Counted from the first letter of the stretch, positions 27,798 through 36,920 are shown. The stretch is 64,000 nucleotides of DNA from Aquincola sp. (GCA_022841885.1 JALHQP010000001.1:88482-152481), one strand, 5' to 3'. A program made the numbers and translations. Notes: generated by a model from the sequence alone, not told the origin.

Positions 27798-28691
27798 CTA
27801 TCCGTAGAAGCGCAACGCCTTGACCACCAGACTGAACGCCGGCGACGGTTGACGCCGACTGGGGTAGTAGAGGTGATAGCCTGGAAATGGCGGACACCAA
27901 GCCTCGAGGACGCGCTCCAGCCGACCATCACCCAACGGGCCAGCGACTTCATCTTCGGGCAACAGCGCGATGCCAAGCCCGGCGACGGCGGCATCCACCT
28001 GGGGCGGCGACGTATTGAAGATGAGCGGTCCGTCGACGCGAACGTTGACTGCCTTTCCGCGGCGCGCGAAGTCCCACACGTACAAGCCTCCGGAGCTGGG
28101 CATTCGCTGATTGATGCAGCGGTAGGCCGTCAACTCATTCGGTGACCTGGGCTTGCCGTGGGCCGCGAAGTAGGCTGGCGATGCCACCACCGCCATGCGC
28201 AGCGGCGGCCCGATCGGCACCGCGATCATGTCCTTGTCGATGGTGCTGCCAATGCGCACGCCCGCGTCAAATCGTTCGGCGACGATGTCTCGGAATCCGT
28301 AGCTGATGTCGAACTCCACGGTGACTTCCGGGTAGTCGCGAAGCAGCGGCGACAACTTCGGCATCAGCGTGTGTTGCAGCACGTGCTCGCCGCAGGTGAT
28401 GCGCACTGTGCCCGCAGGCTTGTCGCGCAATTCAGTGAGCGCGTCCAACTCAGCCTCGATCTCGTCGAAGCGGTGGCCGATGGCGCGTGCGAGGCGCTCG
28501 CCCGCCGCCGTCGGCGCCACGCTGCGTGTCGTGCGCGACAGCAAGCGGATCTGCAGGCGCTCCTCGAGCCCGCGCACGGCTTGGCTGAGGGCTGACTGCG
28601 TCACCCCCAGCACCGCCGCGGCACGCGTGAAGCTGCCTTCGCGAGCCACTGTGACGAAAGCCAGCAGATCGTTGAAGTTGCGCCGCGCCAA
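27798..28691 (-). CDS. LysR-family transcriptional regulator
   Basis: A 297-residue regulator with an N-terminal winged helix-turn-helix (FVTVAREGSFTRAAAVLGVTQSALSQAVRGLEERL at about 12-46, key residues being the SFTRAA and QSALSQAV helices) and a C-terminal periplasmic-binding-protein-like effector domain. The start is a TTG at 28691, supported by GAGG 5 bases before it. LysR proteins usually control a divergent neighbour; here that is the exported hydrolase beginning at 28824, and an 18-base inverted repeat lies between them. Inducer unknown. Confidence 0.9.
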   Translation of the reverse strand: MARRNFNDLLAFVTVAREGSFTRAAAVLGVTQSALSQAVRGLEERLQIRLLSRTTRSVAPTAAGERLARAIGHRFDEIEAELDALTELRDKPAGTVRITCGEHVLQHTLMPKLSPLLRDYPEVTVEFDISYGFRDIVAERFDAGVRIGSTIDKDMIAVPIGPPLRMAVVASPAYFAAHGKPRSPNELTAYRCINQRMPSSGGLYVWDFARRGKAVNVRVDGPLIFNTSPPQVDAAVAGLGIALLPEDEVAGPLGDGRLERVLEAWCPPFPGYHLYYPSRRQPSPAFSLVVKALRFYG

Positions 28692-28701
28692 GAGAGCCTC
28701 G

Positions 28702-28719
28702 AGATTGGTTAGCCAATCT
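28702..28719. promoter_or_regulatory. Inverted repeat, candidate LysR operator
   Basis: AGATTGG (28702-28708) and CCAATCT (28713-28719) are exact reverse complements separated by four bases. The site lies 10 bases before the LysR start in the gap shared with the divergent hydrolase gene, and it contains a T-N11-A pattern, the core of LysR sites. Position and symmetry make it the best candidate operator for this regulator; binding is inferred. Confidence 0.6.
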
Positions 28720-28823
28720 TATAAGACGTATCAGCATTAGGGAGCTAGTCGGCGCCTCCCCCGAGACCAAGAATTGCGGCATCGGCTGGATCGAGCCTCA
28801 CCAAAGCACCTCGGAGTGACCGC

Positions 28824-29921
28824 ATGAACAACCTGATCTCTCGTCGCCTCGCCCTGCAAGGCGCCATCTCCCTCAGTGCGGGAGGCCTTGCAATGTCGTC
28901 TGTGGCCGTTGCCCAGACCCCGGCTGCTTCGTCGAAAGGCGCAGCCTTGCAACTCACGCGGAAGTGGGACAAGACCTTCCCTCAGAGTGCGCGCGTGACG
29001 CACCGCAAGGTGACGTTCACGAACCGCTACGGCATCACCCTGGCGGGCGACCTGTACCAGCCCAAGGGTGCCAGCGGCAAGCAGGCTGCGCTCGTCGTGG
29101 GTGGGCCTTTCGGCGCGGTGAAGGAACAGTCCTCTGGCCTGTACGCGCAAACCATGGCGGAGCGCGGCTTCGTCACGTTGGCGTTCGACGGCTCCTACAC
29201 CGGAGAAAGCGGTGGCGAGCCGCGCAACGTCGCATCGCCGGACATCAACTCCGAAGATCTCATGGCGGCGGTGGACTTCATCGGCCTGCAACCCTACGTC
29301 GATCGCGAGCGCATCGGCGTGATCGGCATCTGCGGCTGGGGCGGCTTCGCACTGAACGCCGTGGCGGCCGACAAGCGCGTCAAAGCTGTGGTCGCCAGCA
29401 CCATGTACGACATGACTCGCGTCATGTCCAAGGGCTACAACGACAGCGTGACCCCCGAGCAACGCGCGCAAACGCTGGAGCAACTGAGCCGGCAGCGATG
29501 GGAAGACGCCGCAAAGGGAAAGCCGGCCTACCAGCCGGCCTACAACACCCCTCCGAAGGGCGGCGAACCGCAGTTCATGGTCGATTACCACGACTACTAC
29601 GGAACGCCACGCGGCCACCACCCACGGGCGGTCAACTCCGGCAACGCCTGGACGATCACCACACCGCTGTCGTTCATGAACATGCCGATCCTGACCTACA
29701 TCAAGGAGATTTCGCCGCGTCCTCTGCTGATCGTCCATGGTGAGAGGGCTCACTCGCGCTATTTCGCCGAAACGGCCTACGCAGCTGCGGCAGAGCCCAA
29801 GGAACTCGTGATCGTCAATGACGCCAGTCACGTCGATCTGTACGACAAGGTGGACAAGATCCCCTTCGACAAGCTGACGGCCTTCTTCAAGCAACACCTC
29901 TTGGGTACGCTGGGGGCATGA
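28824..29921 (+). CDS. Exported alpha/beta hydrolase with Cys nucleophile (dienelactone-hydrolase-like)
   Basis: A 365-residue protein with an N-terminal export signal (MNNLISRRLALQGAISLSAG, with a twin-arginine-like SRR) and an alpha/beta-hydrolase fold. The nucleophile elbow reads GICGWGG, placing Cys170 where most hydrolases have Ser, as in dienelactone hydrolases. His336 in NDASHVDLYDK is the likely triad histidine and the acid probably lies in the preceding strands. The substrate is unknown. It is divergent from the LysR gene and followed after 31 bases by a cyclophilin-like protein gene, so the three genes probably form one regulated unit. Confidence 0.82.
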   Translation: MNNLISRRLALQGAISLSAGGLAMSSVAVAQTPAASSKGAALQLTRKWDKTFPQSARVTHRKVTFTNRYGITLAGDLYQPKGASGKQAALVVGGPFGAVKEQSSGLYAQTMAERGFVTLAFDGSYTGESGGEPRNVASPDINSEDLMAAVDFIGLQPYVDRERIGVIGICGWGGFALNAVAADKRVKAVVASTMYDMTRVMSKGYNDSVTPEQRAQTLEQLSRQRWEDAAKGKPAYQPAYNTPPKGGEPQFMVDYHDYYGTPRGHHPRAVNSGNAWTITTPLSFMNMPILTYIKEISPRPLLIVHGERAHSRYFAETAYAAAAEPKELVIVNDASHVDLYDKVDKIPFDKLTAFFKQHLLGTLGA

Positions 29922-29952
29922 GTCACTTCAGCGCACCTGTCCCGGCCGTGCG

Positions 29953-30462
29953 ATGAGTTCCTTGCGCACTTCGGTCAATCAAGCTCGTCGGCGTTGGCTC
30001 CACGTCGTTGGGTCTTGTCTGGTGTCGGTACTCCTGATGGGCGGCGCCGGTCATGGCCTTGCCGCGGACAGTCAGCCCCCCAAAGCAGGGACAAGAGACG
30101 CTCAGGGGCAAAAGCAGATGTGGATGACTGTCGCGGGCACTCAACGATTCGCGGTCACGCTGGAGGACAACTCAACCGCGCGCGCATTCCTGCAGATGTT
30201 GCCCATGTCGCTGGAGATGCCCGACCTGAACGACAACGAAAAGCACGTACGACTGCCCAGAAGCTTGCCGACCAGCGCGAACCGGCCGGGGACGATCCGA
30301 ACCGGCGACCTGATGCTCTACGGCAATGACACACTGGTCGTGTTCTACAAGACCTTTGCGTCGAGCTACAGCTACACGCGAATCGGGCGTGTCACTCAAC
30401 TGGATGGGCTTGTTGAGGCATTGGGGCCGGGCAGCCAGCGCATCAGCTTCGCATTGGACTGA
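29953..30462 (+). CDS. Exported cyclophilin-like fold protein
   Basis: A 169-residue protein. A basic N-terminus and hydrophobic stretch (about 16-36, WLHVVGSCLVSVLLMGGAG) look like a signal peptide ending near GLAA. The mature part, from WMTVAGTQRFAVTLEDNSTA through LPMSLEMPDLNDNEKH to GDLMLYGNDTLVVFY, matches the small bacterial cyclophilin-like domain. That domain lacks a demonstrated prolyl-isomerase site in most bacterial members, so enzyme activity should not be assumed. It follows the exported hydrolase in the same direction. Confidence 0.75.
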   Translation: MSSLRTSVNQARRRWLHVVGSCLVSVLLMGGAGHGLAADSQPPKAGTRDAQGQKQMWMTVAGTQRFAVTLEDNSTARAFLQMLPMSLEMPDLNDNEKHVRLPRSLPTSANRPGTIRTGDLMLYGNDTLVVFYKTFASSYSYTRIGRVTQLDGLVEALGPGSQRISFALD

Positions 30463-30554
30463 AAGCGCGGACGGTCGCTTTCGGGCGTCGCATCGGCCGT
30501 CCGCTTCGACTGCCGTCATCCCGCATGGTGCCGGCTGGACCTCAGGGCGAGGCC

Positions 30555-33059
30555 TCAGGCCACCGCTTCGAGCTCCGGCGCCGCCAGCAGCTCGGCCACT
30601 TGCGCGGGCGTGCGCGGGCGCGACAGCAGGTAGCCCTGGCCGATCGTCGCGCCGAGCTGCTTGAGGCAGCGCAGCTGTGCGGGCGTCTCGATGCCCTCGG
30701 CCACCACATGCTTGTTCAGCGTGCGGCCGAGCGAGACCACGGTGCGCACGATCTCCAGGTTCTGCGCGCTGTCCTGCATGCCGATCACGAACGAGCGGTC
30801 GATCTTCAGGCAGTCGAAGGGCAGCGTGCTCAGGTAGGCGAGCGACGAGTAGCCGGTGCCGAAGTCATCGATGCCGACCTTGACGCCCAGTTCGCGCAGC
30901 TCGGCCAGCGCCAGCAGCGCGGCGTCACGGTGCTCCATCAGCGTGCTCTCGGTGATCTCCAGCGTCAGCAAGCGCGGCGGCAGTGCATGGCGCTTGAGCA
31001 CCTGACGCACGTGGGCCACGAACTGCGGTTTGGCCAGGTCCTTGCCCGAGACGTTGACGTGCATCACGAGTTCGGCGGCCTGCGGTGACTGATTGCGCCA
31101 CAGCGCGAGCTGGCGCACCGCTTCGTCGACCACAAGCCGCGTCAGTGCCTCGATGCAACCGGTCTCCTCGGCCAGCGGCACGAACACTGATGGGCTGATG
31201 GCCCCGCGCTGCGGGTGCTGCCAGCGCACCAGCGCCTCGAAGCCGTCGAGCCGGTGCGGCTCGAGCCAGTACAGCGGCTGGTAGGCCAGCGTCAGCGACT
31301 TCTCGTCGATGGCGCGGCGCAGGTCGGTCTCGAGTTGCAGGCGATCGCTGATCTGCGCCGACAGCGACGAGTCGAACAGCGCCATGCGCCCCTTGCCGTC
31401 GGCCTTGGCCTTGTACATCGCGAGGTCGGCGTCACGCAGGATCTCGGCTGGGCCACGCGCGTCGTCGTCGCCGAAGGTCAGGCCGATGCTGCAGGCGGGC
31501 CGCAGCTCGGTGCCGTGCAAGGTCATCGGCTCCTCGAGCGCGCGCAGCAGGCGCTCGCCGAGCTGCACCAGGTCGCCGCGGCGCGCGAAGCCTTCGAGCA
31601 GCACGGCGAACTCGTCGCCGCCCAGGCGTGCCACCAGATCGGCCGGCCGCACGGTGCGGCGCAGCCGCAGCGCCACTTCCTTGAGCAGCTGGTCGCCCGC
31701 GGCGTGGCCGAGGCCGTCGTTGACGACCTTGAAGCGGTCGAGGTCGATGTACATCACCGCGAAGCGTGCGGCCGGGTCCTGTTCGCTGCGTTCGACGGCG
31801 GCCTGCAGCCGCTCGTGGAAGCAGGCGCGGTTGGCCAGGTCGGTCAGGCTGTCGTGGTAGGCCATGTGCTGCAGGTCGCCCTCGGCGCGGCGCCGCGAGC
31901 TGATGTCGTGCAGCTGGTAGATCAGCCCGTTGCCGCTCTCGGACGGGTCGTCGAAACGGCCGCAATGCAGCGAGACCCAGGTTTCGCCGAGCGCGCTGGC
32001 GGCGCAGCGCAACTCGATCGAGAACGCCTCCTCGCGCCGCGCGGCGACGCCGGCGGCGTGGCGCTCCAGCAAGGTCGCATCGCCCGGGTGCAGCAGGCTG
32101 CGGAAGCGTCGGCCGAGCAGCTGCCCGCTGGGGCAGCCGAGCAGGTCGCCGAGGGACTCGTTGGCCTGCAGGATCAGGTCGTCGGGCGACACGATCGCCA
32201 TGCCGATCGCCGCATGCGTGAACGCGGCATGGAAGCGCCGCTGGTTCTGCGCAGCCTCCTCTTCGGCCGCGACCACACGGGCTTCCTGCTCGCGGTGCTC
32301 GGCCAACTGGCGTTGGAAGTGCAGACGCAGCAGCGCGGCGGCCAGGCCGACACTCCCCGCCGCGGCCACGATCACGGTGCTGCCGAAGTGGCGGCCGTTG
32401 AGCACGACCATCGCTGCGGCGAGCGCCGACATCAGGTACATCGTGCCGACCCAGCTGCTGGCGCCGAACCAGTCCGCCAGGCGCAGCGATGCACCGCGCT
32501 TGAGGCTGATCACCTGCATCGGCGGCATCGTGCTGGCAGGGAAGTACAGCAACGCGGCGGCCAGCATGCCGACGAGCTGGGCTGCGGCTGCGCTCGCGCC
32601 GAGCGTCGGCAGCAGGCCTTCGACCCCGACGAAGAGCAGCGCGCTGACCGACATGCCCAGCGTGGCGGACATCGGCGACGCCAGCCGGCTGCTCAGCCGT
32701 GTCGACGAGCGCAGCACCGCCACCGTGCCCTCGGCGGCAGCGGCCAGCGCCGCAGCCGCCGGGCCGTGCAGCGCAAGGGTCAGGAAGACGAAGAAGTCAC
32801 CGACCGCGAAGCGGTGCTTGGTGCGCGGGATCTCCACCGGAAAGGCCGCCGCCAACGCCGCAGCGACCACCCAGCCCGCCACTTGCCACAGCTCGAGCGC
32901 CGGCAGCGACGCGAGCTGCCACAGCGCGATGCCGAGGGCGGCGGCGCCGGCCGCGCACAGTGCCAACCAGAAGCGCGTGGCCGCTGCGTTGTAGTCGAAC
33001 AGGTGGGCGCGCCGGAAGGCCGCCCACGGTCCGACGGATTCAGCGTTCGCCGGTGGCAC
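30555..33059 (-). CDS. Membrane-bound PAS-GGDEF-EAL c-di-GMP enzyme
   Basis: An 834-residue protein with about seven or eight N-terminal membrane helices (to about residue 250), a PAS sensor domain (about 290-410, FHAAFTHAAIGMAIV), a GGDEF domain with intact RLGGDEFAVLL near residue 480, and an EAL domain with EALVRW near 607, NVSGKDL, EITES, DDFGTGYSS and EGIET. Both catalytic motifs look complete, so it may make and/or degrade c-di-GMP; the net direction cannot be read. Start: a GTG at 33059 with GGAG 7 bases before it. The frame upstream is the Cys/Arg-rich antisense-like reading of the protease repeats and is not protein-like. The start overlaps the protease gene by 20 bases. Confidence 0.9.
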   Translation of the reverse strand: MPPANAESVGPWAAFRRAHLFDYNAAATRFWLALCAAGAAALGIALWQLASLPALELWQVAGWVVAAALAAAFPVEIPRTKHRFAVGDFFVFLTLALHGPAAAALAAAAEGTVAVLRSSTRLSSRLASPMSATLGMSVSALLFVGVEGLLPTLGASAAAAQLVGMLAAALLYFPASTMPPMQVISLKRGASLRLADWFGASSWVGTMYLMSALAAAMVVLNGRHFGSTVIVAAAGSVGLAAALLRLHFQRQLAEHREQEARVVAAEEEAAQNQRRFHAAFTHAAIGMAIVSPDDLILQANESLGDLLGCPSGQLLGRRFRSLLHPGDATLLERHAAGVAARREEAFSIELRCAASALGETWVSLHCGRFDDPSESGNGLIYQLHDISSRRRAEGDLQHMAYHDSLTDLANRACFHERLQAAVERSEQDPAARFAVMYIDLDRFKVVNDGLGHAAGDQLLKEVALRLRRTVRPADLVARLGGDEFAVLLEGFARRGDLVQLGERLLRALEEPMTLHGTELRPACSIGLTFGDDDARGPAEILRDADLAMYKAKADGKGRMALFDSSLSAQISDRLQLETDLRRAIDEKSLTLAYQPLYWLEPHRLDGFEALVRWQHPQRGAISPSVFVPLAEETGCIEALTRLVVDEAVRQLALWRNQSPQAAELVMHVNVSGKDLAKPQFVAHVRQVLKRHALPPRLLTLEITESTLMEHRDAALLALAELRELGVKVGIDDFGTGYSSLAYLSTLPFDCLKIDRSFVIGMQDSAQNLEIVRTVVSLGRTLNKHVVAEGIETPAQLRCLKQLGATIGQGYLLSRPRTPAQVAELLAAPELEAVA

Positions 33060-35274
33060 CGTCCGTCTCCGCCAGCACGAAGCCCTCGGCGAGTACGAAG
33101 CCCTCGGCCAGCACGAACCCCTCGGCGAGCACGAAGCCCTCCGCCAGCACAAAACCTTCGGCCAGCACGAATCCTTCGGCGAGCACGAAGCCCTCCGCCA
33201 GCACAAAGCCTTCCGCGAGCACGAAGCCGCTGCCCGCAATGGCCGCGTTCGAGAACCGGGTGACCGGCAGGAACAGCGCGCTGCCGTCCTTGCGTCGCAC
33301 GACGCTGTCGAGCGCGGTGACGCCGCTGGTCGTGAGCGCTTGGCGGGTTCTGACACGGCTTTCGGTGATCGAGCGCGGCACCAGGCCAGCGCTCAGCGGC
33401 CAGGTCGTGATGGTGCTGCGCAGCACCACCTGGCGCGCCCAGGTCAGGCGTGGGTCGTAGATCGGCTGGAACTTCGTGAACAGCGCGTCGCCCGTGACCA
33501 GGCGCGTGCCGCCGACGACGACGAGGCGGCCCCAGGGGAAGCTCTGTCCTGCGACGCTCGACTGCGGCGCGGGCAGCGTCTTGCCGGCCGCAAGCAGCGG
33601 ATCACCCGCCTTCAGGCTGCCGGCAGCCAATGCGGGGCCGATGTCGGTGCGCAGCGCCGAGGCCAAGCGCACGGCACCCTCGATGTTGAGCAGCCCAGCG
33701 CCCTGCTGCAGCAGGTTGTAGTCGGGCAGCGGTTGCGCGGAGTACTGCAGGATCGCCTTCACGAGCGGCGGCGTCAGGCCTGGGTTGGCCTGCAGCAGCA
33801 GCGCGACGGCGCCGGACACCGCGGGGGCGGCCACCGAGGTGCCGCTCAACTCCATCAAGGTCTGCTGCGGCGCCTGCGAGGCGCCGGGCACGGCGGCCAG
33901 CGCCGGATGGCTGCGTACCAGCGCGTTCCATTCGGACGGCAGGCCCAGGCCGGCGGCACCGAGCGCGCCGACCAGGCGGTTGCCGGGCGCCACGAGATCG
34001 GGCTTGATCAGGTTGTCGCGCCACAGCGCGCCGTCGACCATCGCGCGGCCGCGGGTCGGACCGCGCGAGCTGAAGCCCGCCACGGTATCGTCGCCGCGCC
34101 GCACCGTCCCGTGCAGGTTGACCGCCCCCACCGTGATGACCGACGGGTCGTGGCCCGGCGAGCCGACGGCGCCGTAGACCTCGCGGCCGTCCGCGAGCTT
34201 GCCGAAGTTGCCGGCGGCCACCACGACCACGATGCCGACGTTGCTGGCCCGGCGCGCCGCACGGGCCAGCGGGTCGATCAGGAAGGACTCGGATGAATCG
34301 GCCGCCAGGCTCAGGTTCATCACGCGGATGTTCTTGACCTTGGCGTTGCGGATCACCCATTCGATGCCGGCCAGCACGTCGGCCAGGTTGCCTCGGCCCT
34401 GGTCGTCGAGCACGCGCACGTCGTACAGGTCGGCGTTGGGCGCCACGCCTGACGCGTCGGGCCACTGGTAGTCGCCGCGGCCGGCGGCGATGGCCGCCAC
34501 GTGGCTGCCGTGGCCGTAGGGGTCGCGGTTGGTCAGCGTGGGCAGGCGCAGGCCCGGCAGCAGGCCGCCGATCTGTGCCGGGTCGAGCGCGCCGAGCACG
34601 CCGGCCGAGCTGTCGATGCCGCCGAGCAATGCTGCGTCGGCGTTGGACAGGCGTCCGCCCGACGTGGCGAAGTTGATCGCCTGGCGCACGCGGCTCGGGC
34701 CGGGCAGATTCGCGAGACCCTTGGCGCTCATGTGCCAGTGCGGCGAGACGATGCCCGAGTCCAGCACCGCGATGCCCACGCCGCTGCCATCCAGGCGGCT
34801 GCCGCGCGGGCGTGCCAACGCCGCCTCGGGCGTGCCGGTGGTCTGCTGCAGCACGCTGGCGCTGCGGATGACCGGCCGGTTCGGCGAGATCATCAACACG
34901 TCGGGATCGTTCGCCAGGTCCAGCAGGCGCGATACCGGCAGCACGACGGCCATGGCCTGCTGCGACGGATACGCATAGGACACCACCCCGCCCAGCCGGA
35001 GCACGCGGCCGATCAGGCCGGTCAACAGGTCGGTGTCGGTGGCGCGCACGCTGACGATCACGCTGACTTGCGCGCCGCCCGCGGTGTTTCGCAGCCAGGG
35101 CAGCACCGGCAGCGGGCCACCGTCGAGAAGGGTCTGCAGCGAGGTGCTCAGCTTGGCGCGGCCGTCCTGGTCCTGCGCGCTGCCCGGGGCCGCGCACAGC
35201 AGGCCCGCCGTCGCAGCCAGCGCCGCGAGGCCGGTGCGCAGGCGGCGACCGAGTTGACTGAGGTGGATGGACAC
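33040..35274 (-). CDS. Exported subtilisin-like serine peptidase (S8 family) with C-terminal hexapeptide repeats
   Basis: A 744-residue protein. The signal peptide is about residues 1-30 (LRTGLAALAATAGLLCAAPGSAQ). The S8 triad is complete: Asp172 in AVLDSGI, His255 in YGHGSHVA and Ser480 in SGTSVAAP. The C-terminus carries nine tandem copies of FVLAEG and ends TDGATGER. An in-frame ATG lies at 35301, but GGAGG four bases before the GTG at 35274 and the immediate signal peptide favour the GTG. The stop overlaps the GGDEF-EAL start. It is probably a periplasmic or secreted protease; the role of the repeat tail is unknown. Confidence 0.9.
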   Translation of the reverse strand: MSIHLSQLGRRLRTGLAALAATAGLLCAAPGSAQDQDGRAKLSTSLQTLLDGGPLPVLPWLRNTAGGAQVSVIVSVRATDTDLLTGLIGRVLRLGGVVSYAYPSQQAMAVVLPVSRLLDLANDPDVLMISPNRPVIRSASVLQQTTGTPEAALARPRGSRLDGSGVGIAVLDSGIVSPHWHMSAKGLANLPGPSRVRQAINFATSGGRLSNADAALLGGIDSSAGVLGALDPAQIGGLLPGLRLPTLTNRDPYGHGSHVAAIAAGRGDYQWPDASGVAPNADLYDVRVLDDQGRGNLADVLAGIEWVIRNAKVKNIRVMNLSLAADSSESFLIDPLARAARRASNVGIVVVVAAGNFGKLADGREVYGAVGSPGHDPSVITVGAVNLHGTVRRGDDTVAGFSSRGPTRGRAMVDGALWRDNLIKPDLVAPGNRLVGALGAAGLGLPSEWNALVRSHPALAAVPGASQAPQQTLMELSGTSVAAPAVSGAVALLLQANPGLTPPLVKAILQYSAQPLPDYNLLQQGAGLLNIEGAVRLASALRTDIGPALAAGSLKAGDPLLAAGKTLPAPQSSVAGQSFPWGRLVVVGGTRLVTGDALFTKFQPIYDPRLTWARQVVLRSTITTWPLSAGLVPRSITESRVRTRQALTTSGVTALDSVVRRKDGSALFLPVTRFSNAAIAGSGFVLAEGFVLAEGFVLAEGFVLAEGFVLAEGFVLAEGFVLAEGFVLAEGFVLAETDGATGER
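33067..33070 (-). promoter_or_regulatory. Ribosome binding site GGAG for the GGDEF-EAL gene
   Basis: On the minus strand GGAG is followed by seven bases and then GTG at 33059. The site is inside the last codons of the upstream protease gene, so ribosomes finishing that gene would arrive next to it. It decides the start of the GGDEF-EAL protein against the longer upstream reading. Confidence 0.65.
33069..33230 (-). repeat. Nine tandem 18-bp repeats encoding FVLAEG
   Basis: Nine consecutive 18-base units encode the hexapeptide FVLAEG at the end of the S8 peptidase. Units differ at third codon positions (for example GAG or GCC/GCG choices) while the peptide is unchanged, which points to selection on the protein rather than recent slippage. 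The array lies just before the GTG start of the following gene. Confidence 0.9.
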
Positions 35275-35278
35275 ATTT

Positions 35279-35283
35279 CCTCC
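35279..35283 (-). promoter_or_regulatory. Ribosome binding site GGAGG for the S8 peptidase
   Basis: GGAGG lies four bases before the GTG at 35274 on the minus strand and supports that start over the ATG at 35301, which has no comparable site and would add nine residues before the signal peptide. Confidence 0.55.
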
Positions 35284-35471
35284 GATGCATTCACCGGTCA
35301 TTCGCGCCGGCGAGCGCAGGGTACGCGGCAGTCCATCGCCGTTGGGGGCCTCGCTCGGTGATCACGTCGTGCGCCAAGAACAATTGCACACCGGCCCGCC
35401 GGCGGCACCCGGAACGTGGGGAGGCAATAGTTGGCAGCGGTTACACGCCGATGTGGCGCACGCAACGCCCG

Positions 35472-36920
35472 TCAGTCGAGCCGCGGCAGGTCGAAGCGCC
35501 GCTCGAGCAAGTCGGCGTCGTCGAAGTGGCGGCGGCCGACGAAGGCGGTGGCGTGGTGGCCCCATTGCCGCATCGCGCCGGCGCTGGCGATGCCCATCGG
35601 CCAGAAGAAGAAGCGCTCGGCGCGCTCGCTGCCGGCCACCAGGCCGTCGGGGCCGTAGAGGCTGCGCGTTCCGCCGTCGGGCAGGGGAAGGCGTTGCAGG
35701 TCCGAGTCCGGGCGGCGTGCGTAGCGGTGGTCGCCCTTCGCGGCCGACGGGGCCGTCGAGATGCCGAGCACGTAGTGCGTCGCCGACTCGATGCGCACGA
35801 CGATCCGCTCGCCCTGCGCGAGCGAGGGCAGTGGCGCCGGCACGAAGGCCCATTCCTCGTCGGTCGGTGCACCGGGCTTGAGCGTGACGCCAAGCGCCGG
35901 GAAGAACAGGTGATAGCAGCCGCAGGCGTGGATGGTGTCGACCATCAGCAGGCGACCGCTGGAGCCGAGGGTCAGGCGCACGACCACGCCGTCGAGTGCA
36001 CCGCCGAACAGGTCGAACGGGCCACGACGCGGGCGTTCGGGGAACCACAGCGTGTACACAAGCTGCAGCAAGGGCCGGCCCTGCACGAGGGTGTGGGCGA
36101 TGCGCTGGTAGACCACCGGCCGGGTGGTGTCGATGGCCACGCCACCCTCGGCCTGCCATGTGGGCGTGCCGATCGCGTCGAAGAGGCCCCGCGCTTCGAC
36201 GTCGAACAGCGGCGCATGCGCGGCAAGCAGGTGTTCGGTGGCGGCCTCATCGAGCTGCGGCAGGCCGAGCGGATCGCGCTCGAGCGCTGCGGCTTGCGCG
36301 TTGGTCGCCTGCGCGTCAGGCACGAGACGCGTCGCGGGCCGTGCGTTCGCAGCGGCGTCGCGCATCGCCGCTTCATGTTCGGTCTGCCAACGCTCGACGC
36401 CGGCGAAGAAGGGCCGGCGCGTCAGCGCGTACAGGCCGGTCACGCGCAGTGCCGCGCTGTAGCGGTCGGGGACCTGTGCGCGCGAGAGCAGGGTCGGCCG
36501 CGCGGCGCCGTCGGTGCGCACCCTCTCGGTCAGCTGCTGCGAGCAGGCGGCCAGCTGCGCGGCCGACGGCAGCGCAGCCTCACGCGCCGGCAGGTTGTCG
36601 CGCTCGATCAGGCGGGCTTGGAGGTCGAGCGCGCGCGCACGTTGCAGCCAGGCGTCGAACGCGGTGTCGTTCGCGCGGGCCTGCGGCCGCAGCGCGGCGC
36701 CCAGGCGGTCGATCCGTAGCGACGGGAAGCCGGCGATGCGTTCGTGCTCGGCGTCGCGCACGCCGGCGCGGTCGACGGCGGCATCGAGCGCCTCGAACTC
36801 GCGCACGCAATCGGCGTCCTGCGGCGTGACCGCATGCAGCGCATACGGCCCGGGCGGCACCAGGCTGGCGCATCCCGCGAGCCAGAGCAGCGCGCCGAGC
36901 CCGAAGATCGTCAGCTTCAT
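35472..36920 (-). CDS. Conserved lipoprotein of unknown function
   Basis: A 482-residue protein beginning MKLTIFGLGALLWLAGCASL: a lipoprotein signal with lipobox LAGC at residues 14-17, so the mature protein starts at Cys17 and is membrane-anchored. The rest looks globular; HACGCYHLFFP (about 335-345) is a notable Cys/His cluster and the C-terminal half contains WFPERPRRGPFDL. I do not recognise a named family with certainty. The start overlaps the stop of the acyltransferase gene (ATGA, 4 bases), so the two are translationally coupled and it may act on or near the envelope. Confidence 0.75.
   Translation of the reverse strand: MKLTIFGLGALLWLAGCASLVPPGPYALHAVTPQDADCVREFEALDAAVDRAGVRDAEHERIAGFPSLRIDRLGAALRPQARANDTAFDAWLQRARALDLQARLIERDNLPAREAALPSAAQLAACSQQLTERVRTDGAARPTLLSRAQVPDRYSAALRVTGLYALTRRPFFAGVERWQTEHEAAMRDAAANARPATRLVPDAQATNAQAAALERDPLGLPQLDEAATEHLLAAHAPLFDVEARGLFDAIGTPTWQAEGGVAIDTTRPVVYQRIAHTLVQGRPLLQLVYTLWFPERPRRGPFDLFGGALDGVVVRLTLGSSGRLLMVDTIHACGCYHLFFPALGVTLKPGAPTDEEWAFVPAPLPSLAQGERIVVRIESATHYVLGISTAPSAAKGDHRYARRPDSDLQRLPLPDGGTRSLYGPDGLVAGSERAERFFFWPMGIASAGAMRQWGHHATAFVGRRHFDDADLLERRFDLPRLD

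Noticed and set aside
33069..33230. A possible CRISPR-like array
   Set aside because: The 18-bp units are directly adjacent with no spacers, lie in frame in a protease gene, and vary at third codon positions.
33060..33356. A longer N-terminus for the GGDEF-EAL protein
   Set aside because: The extra 99 residues are Cys/Arg/Ser-rich, read from the protease repeats in another frame; a GTG with a good ribosome site begins the membrane domain.
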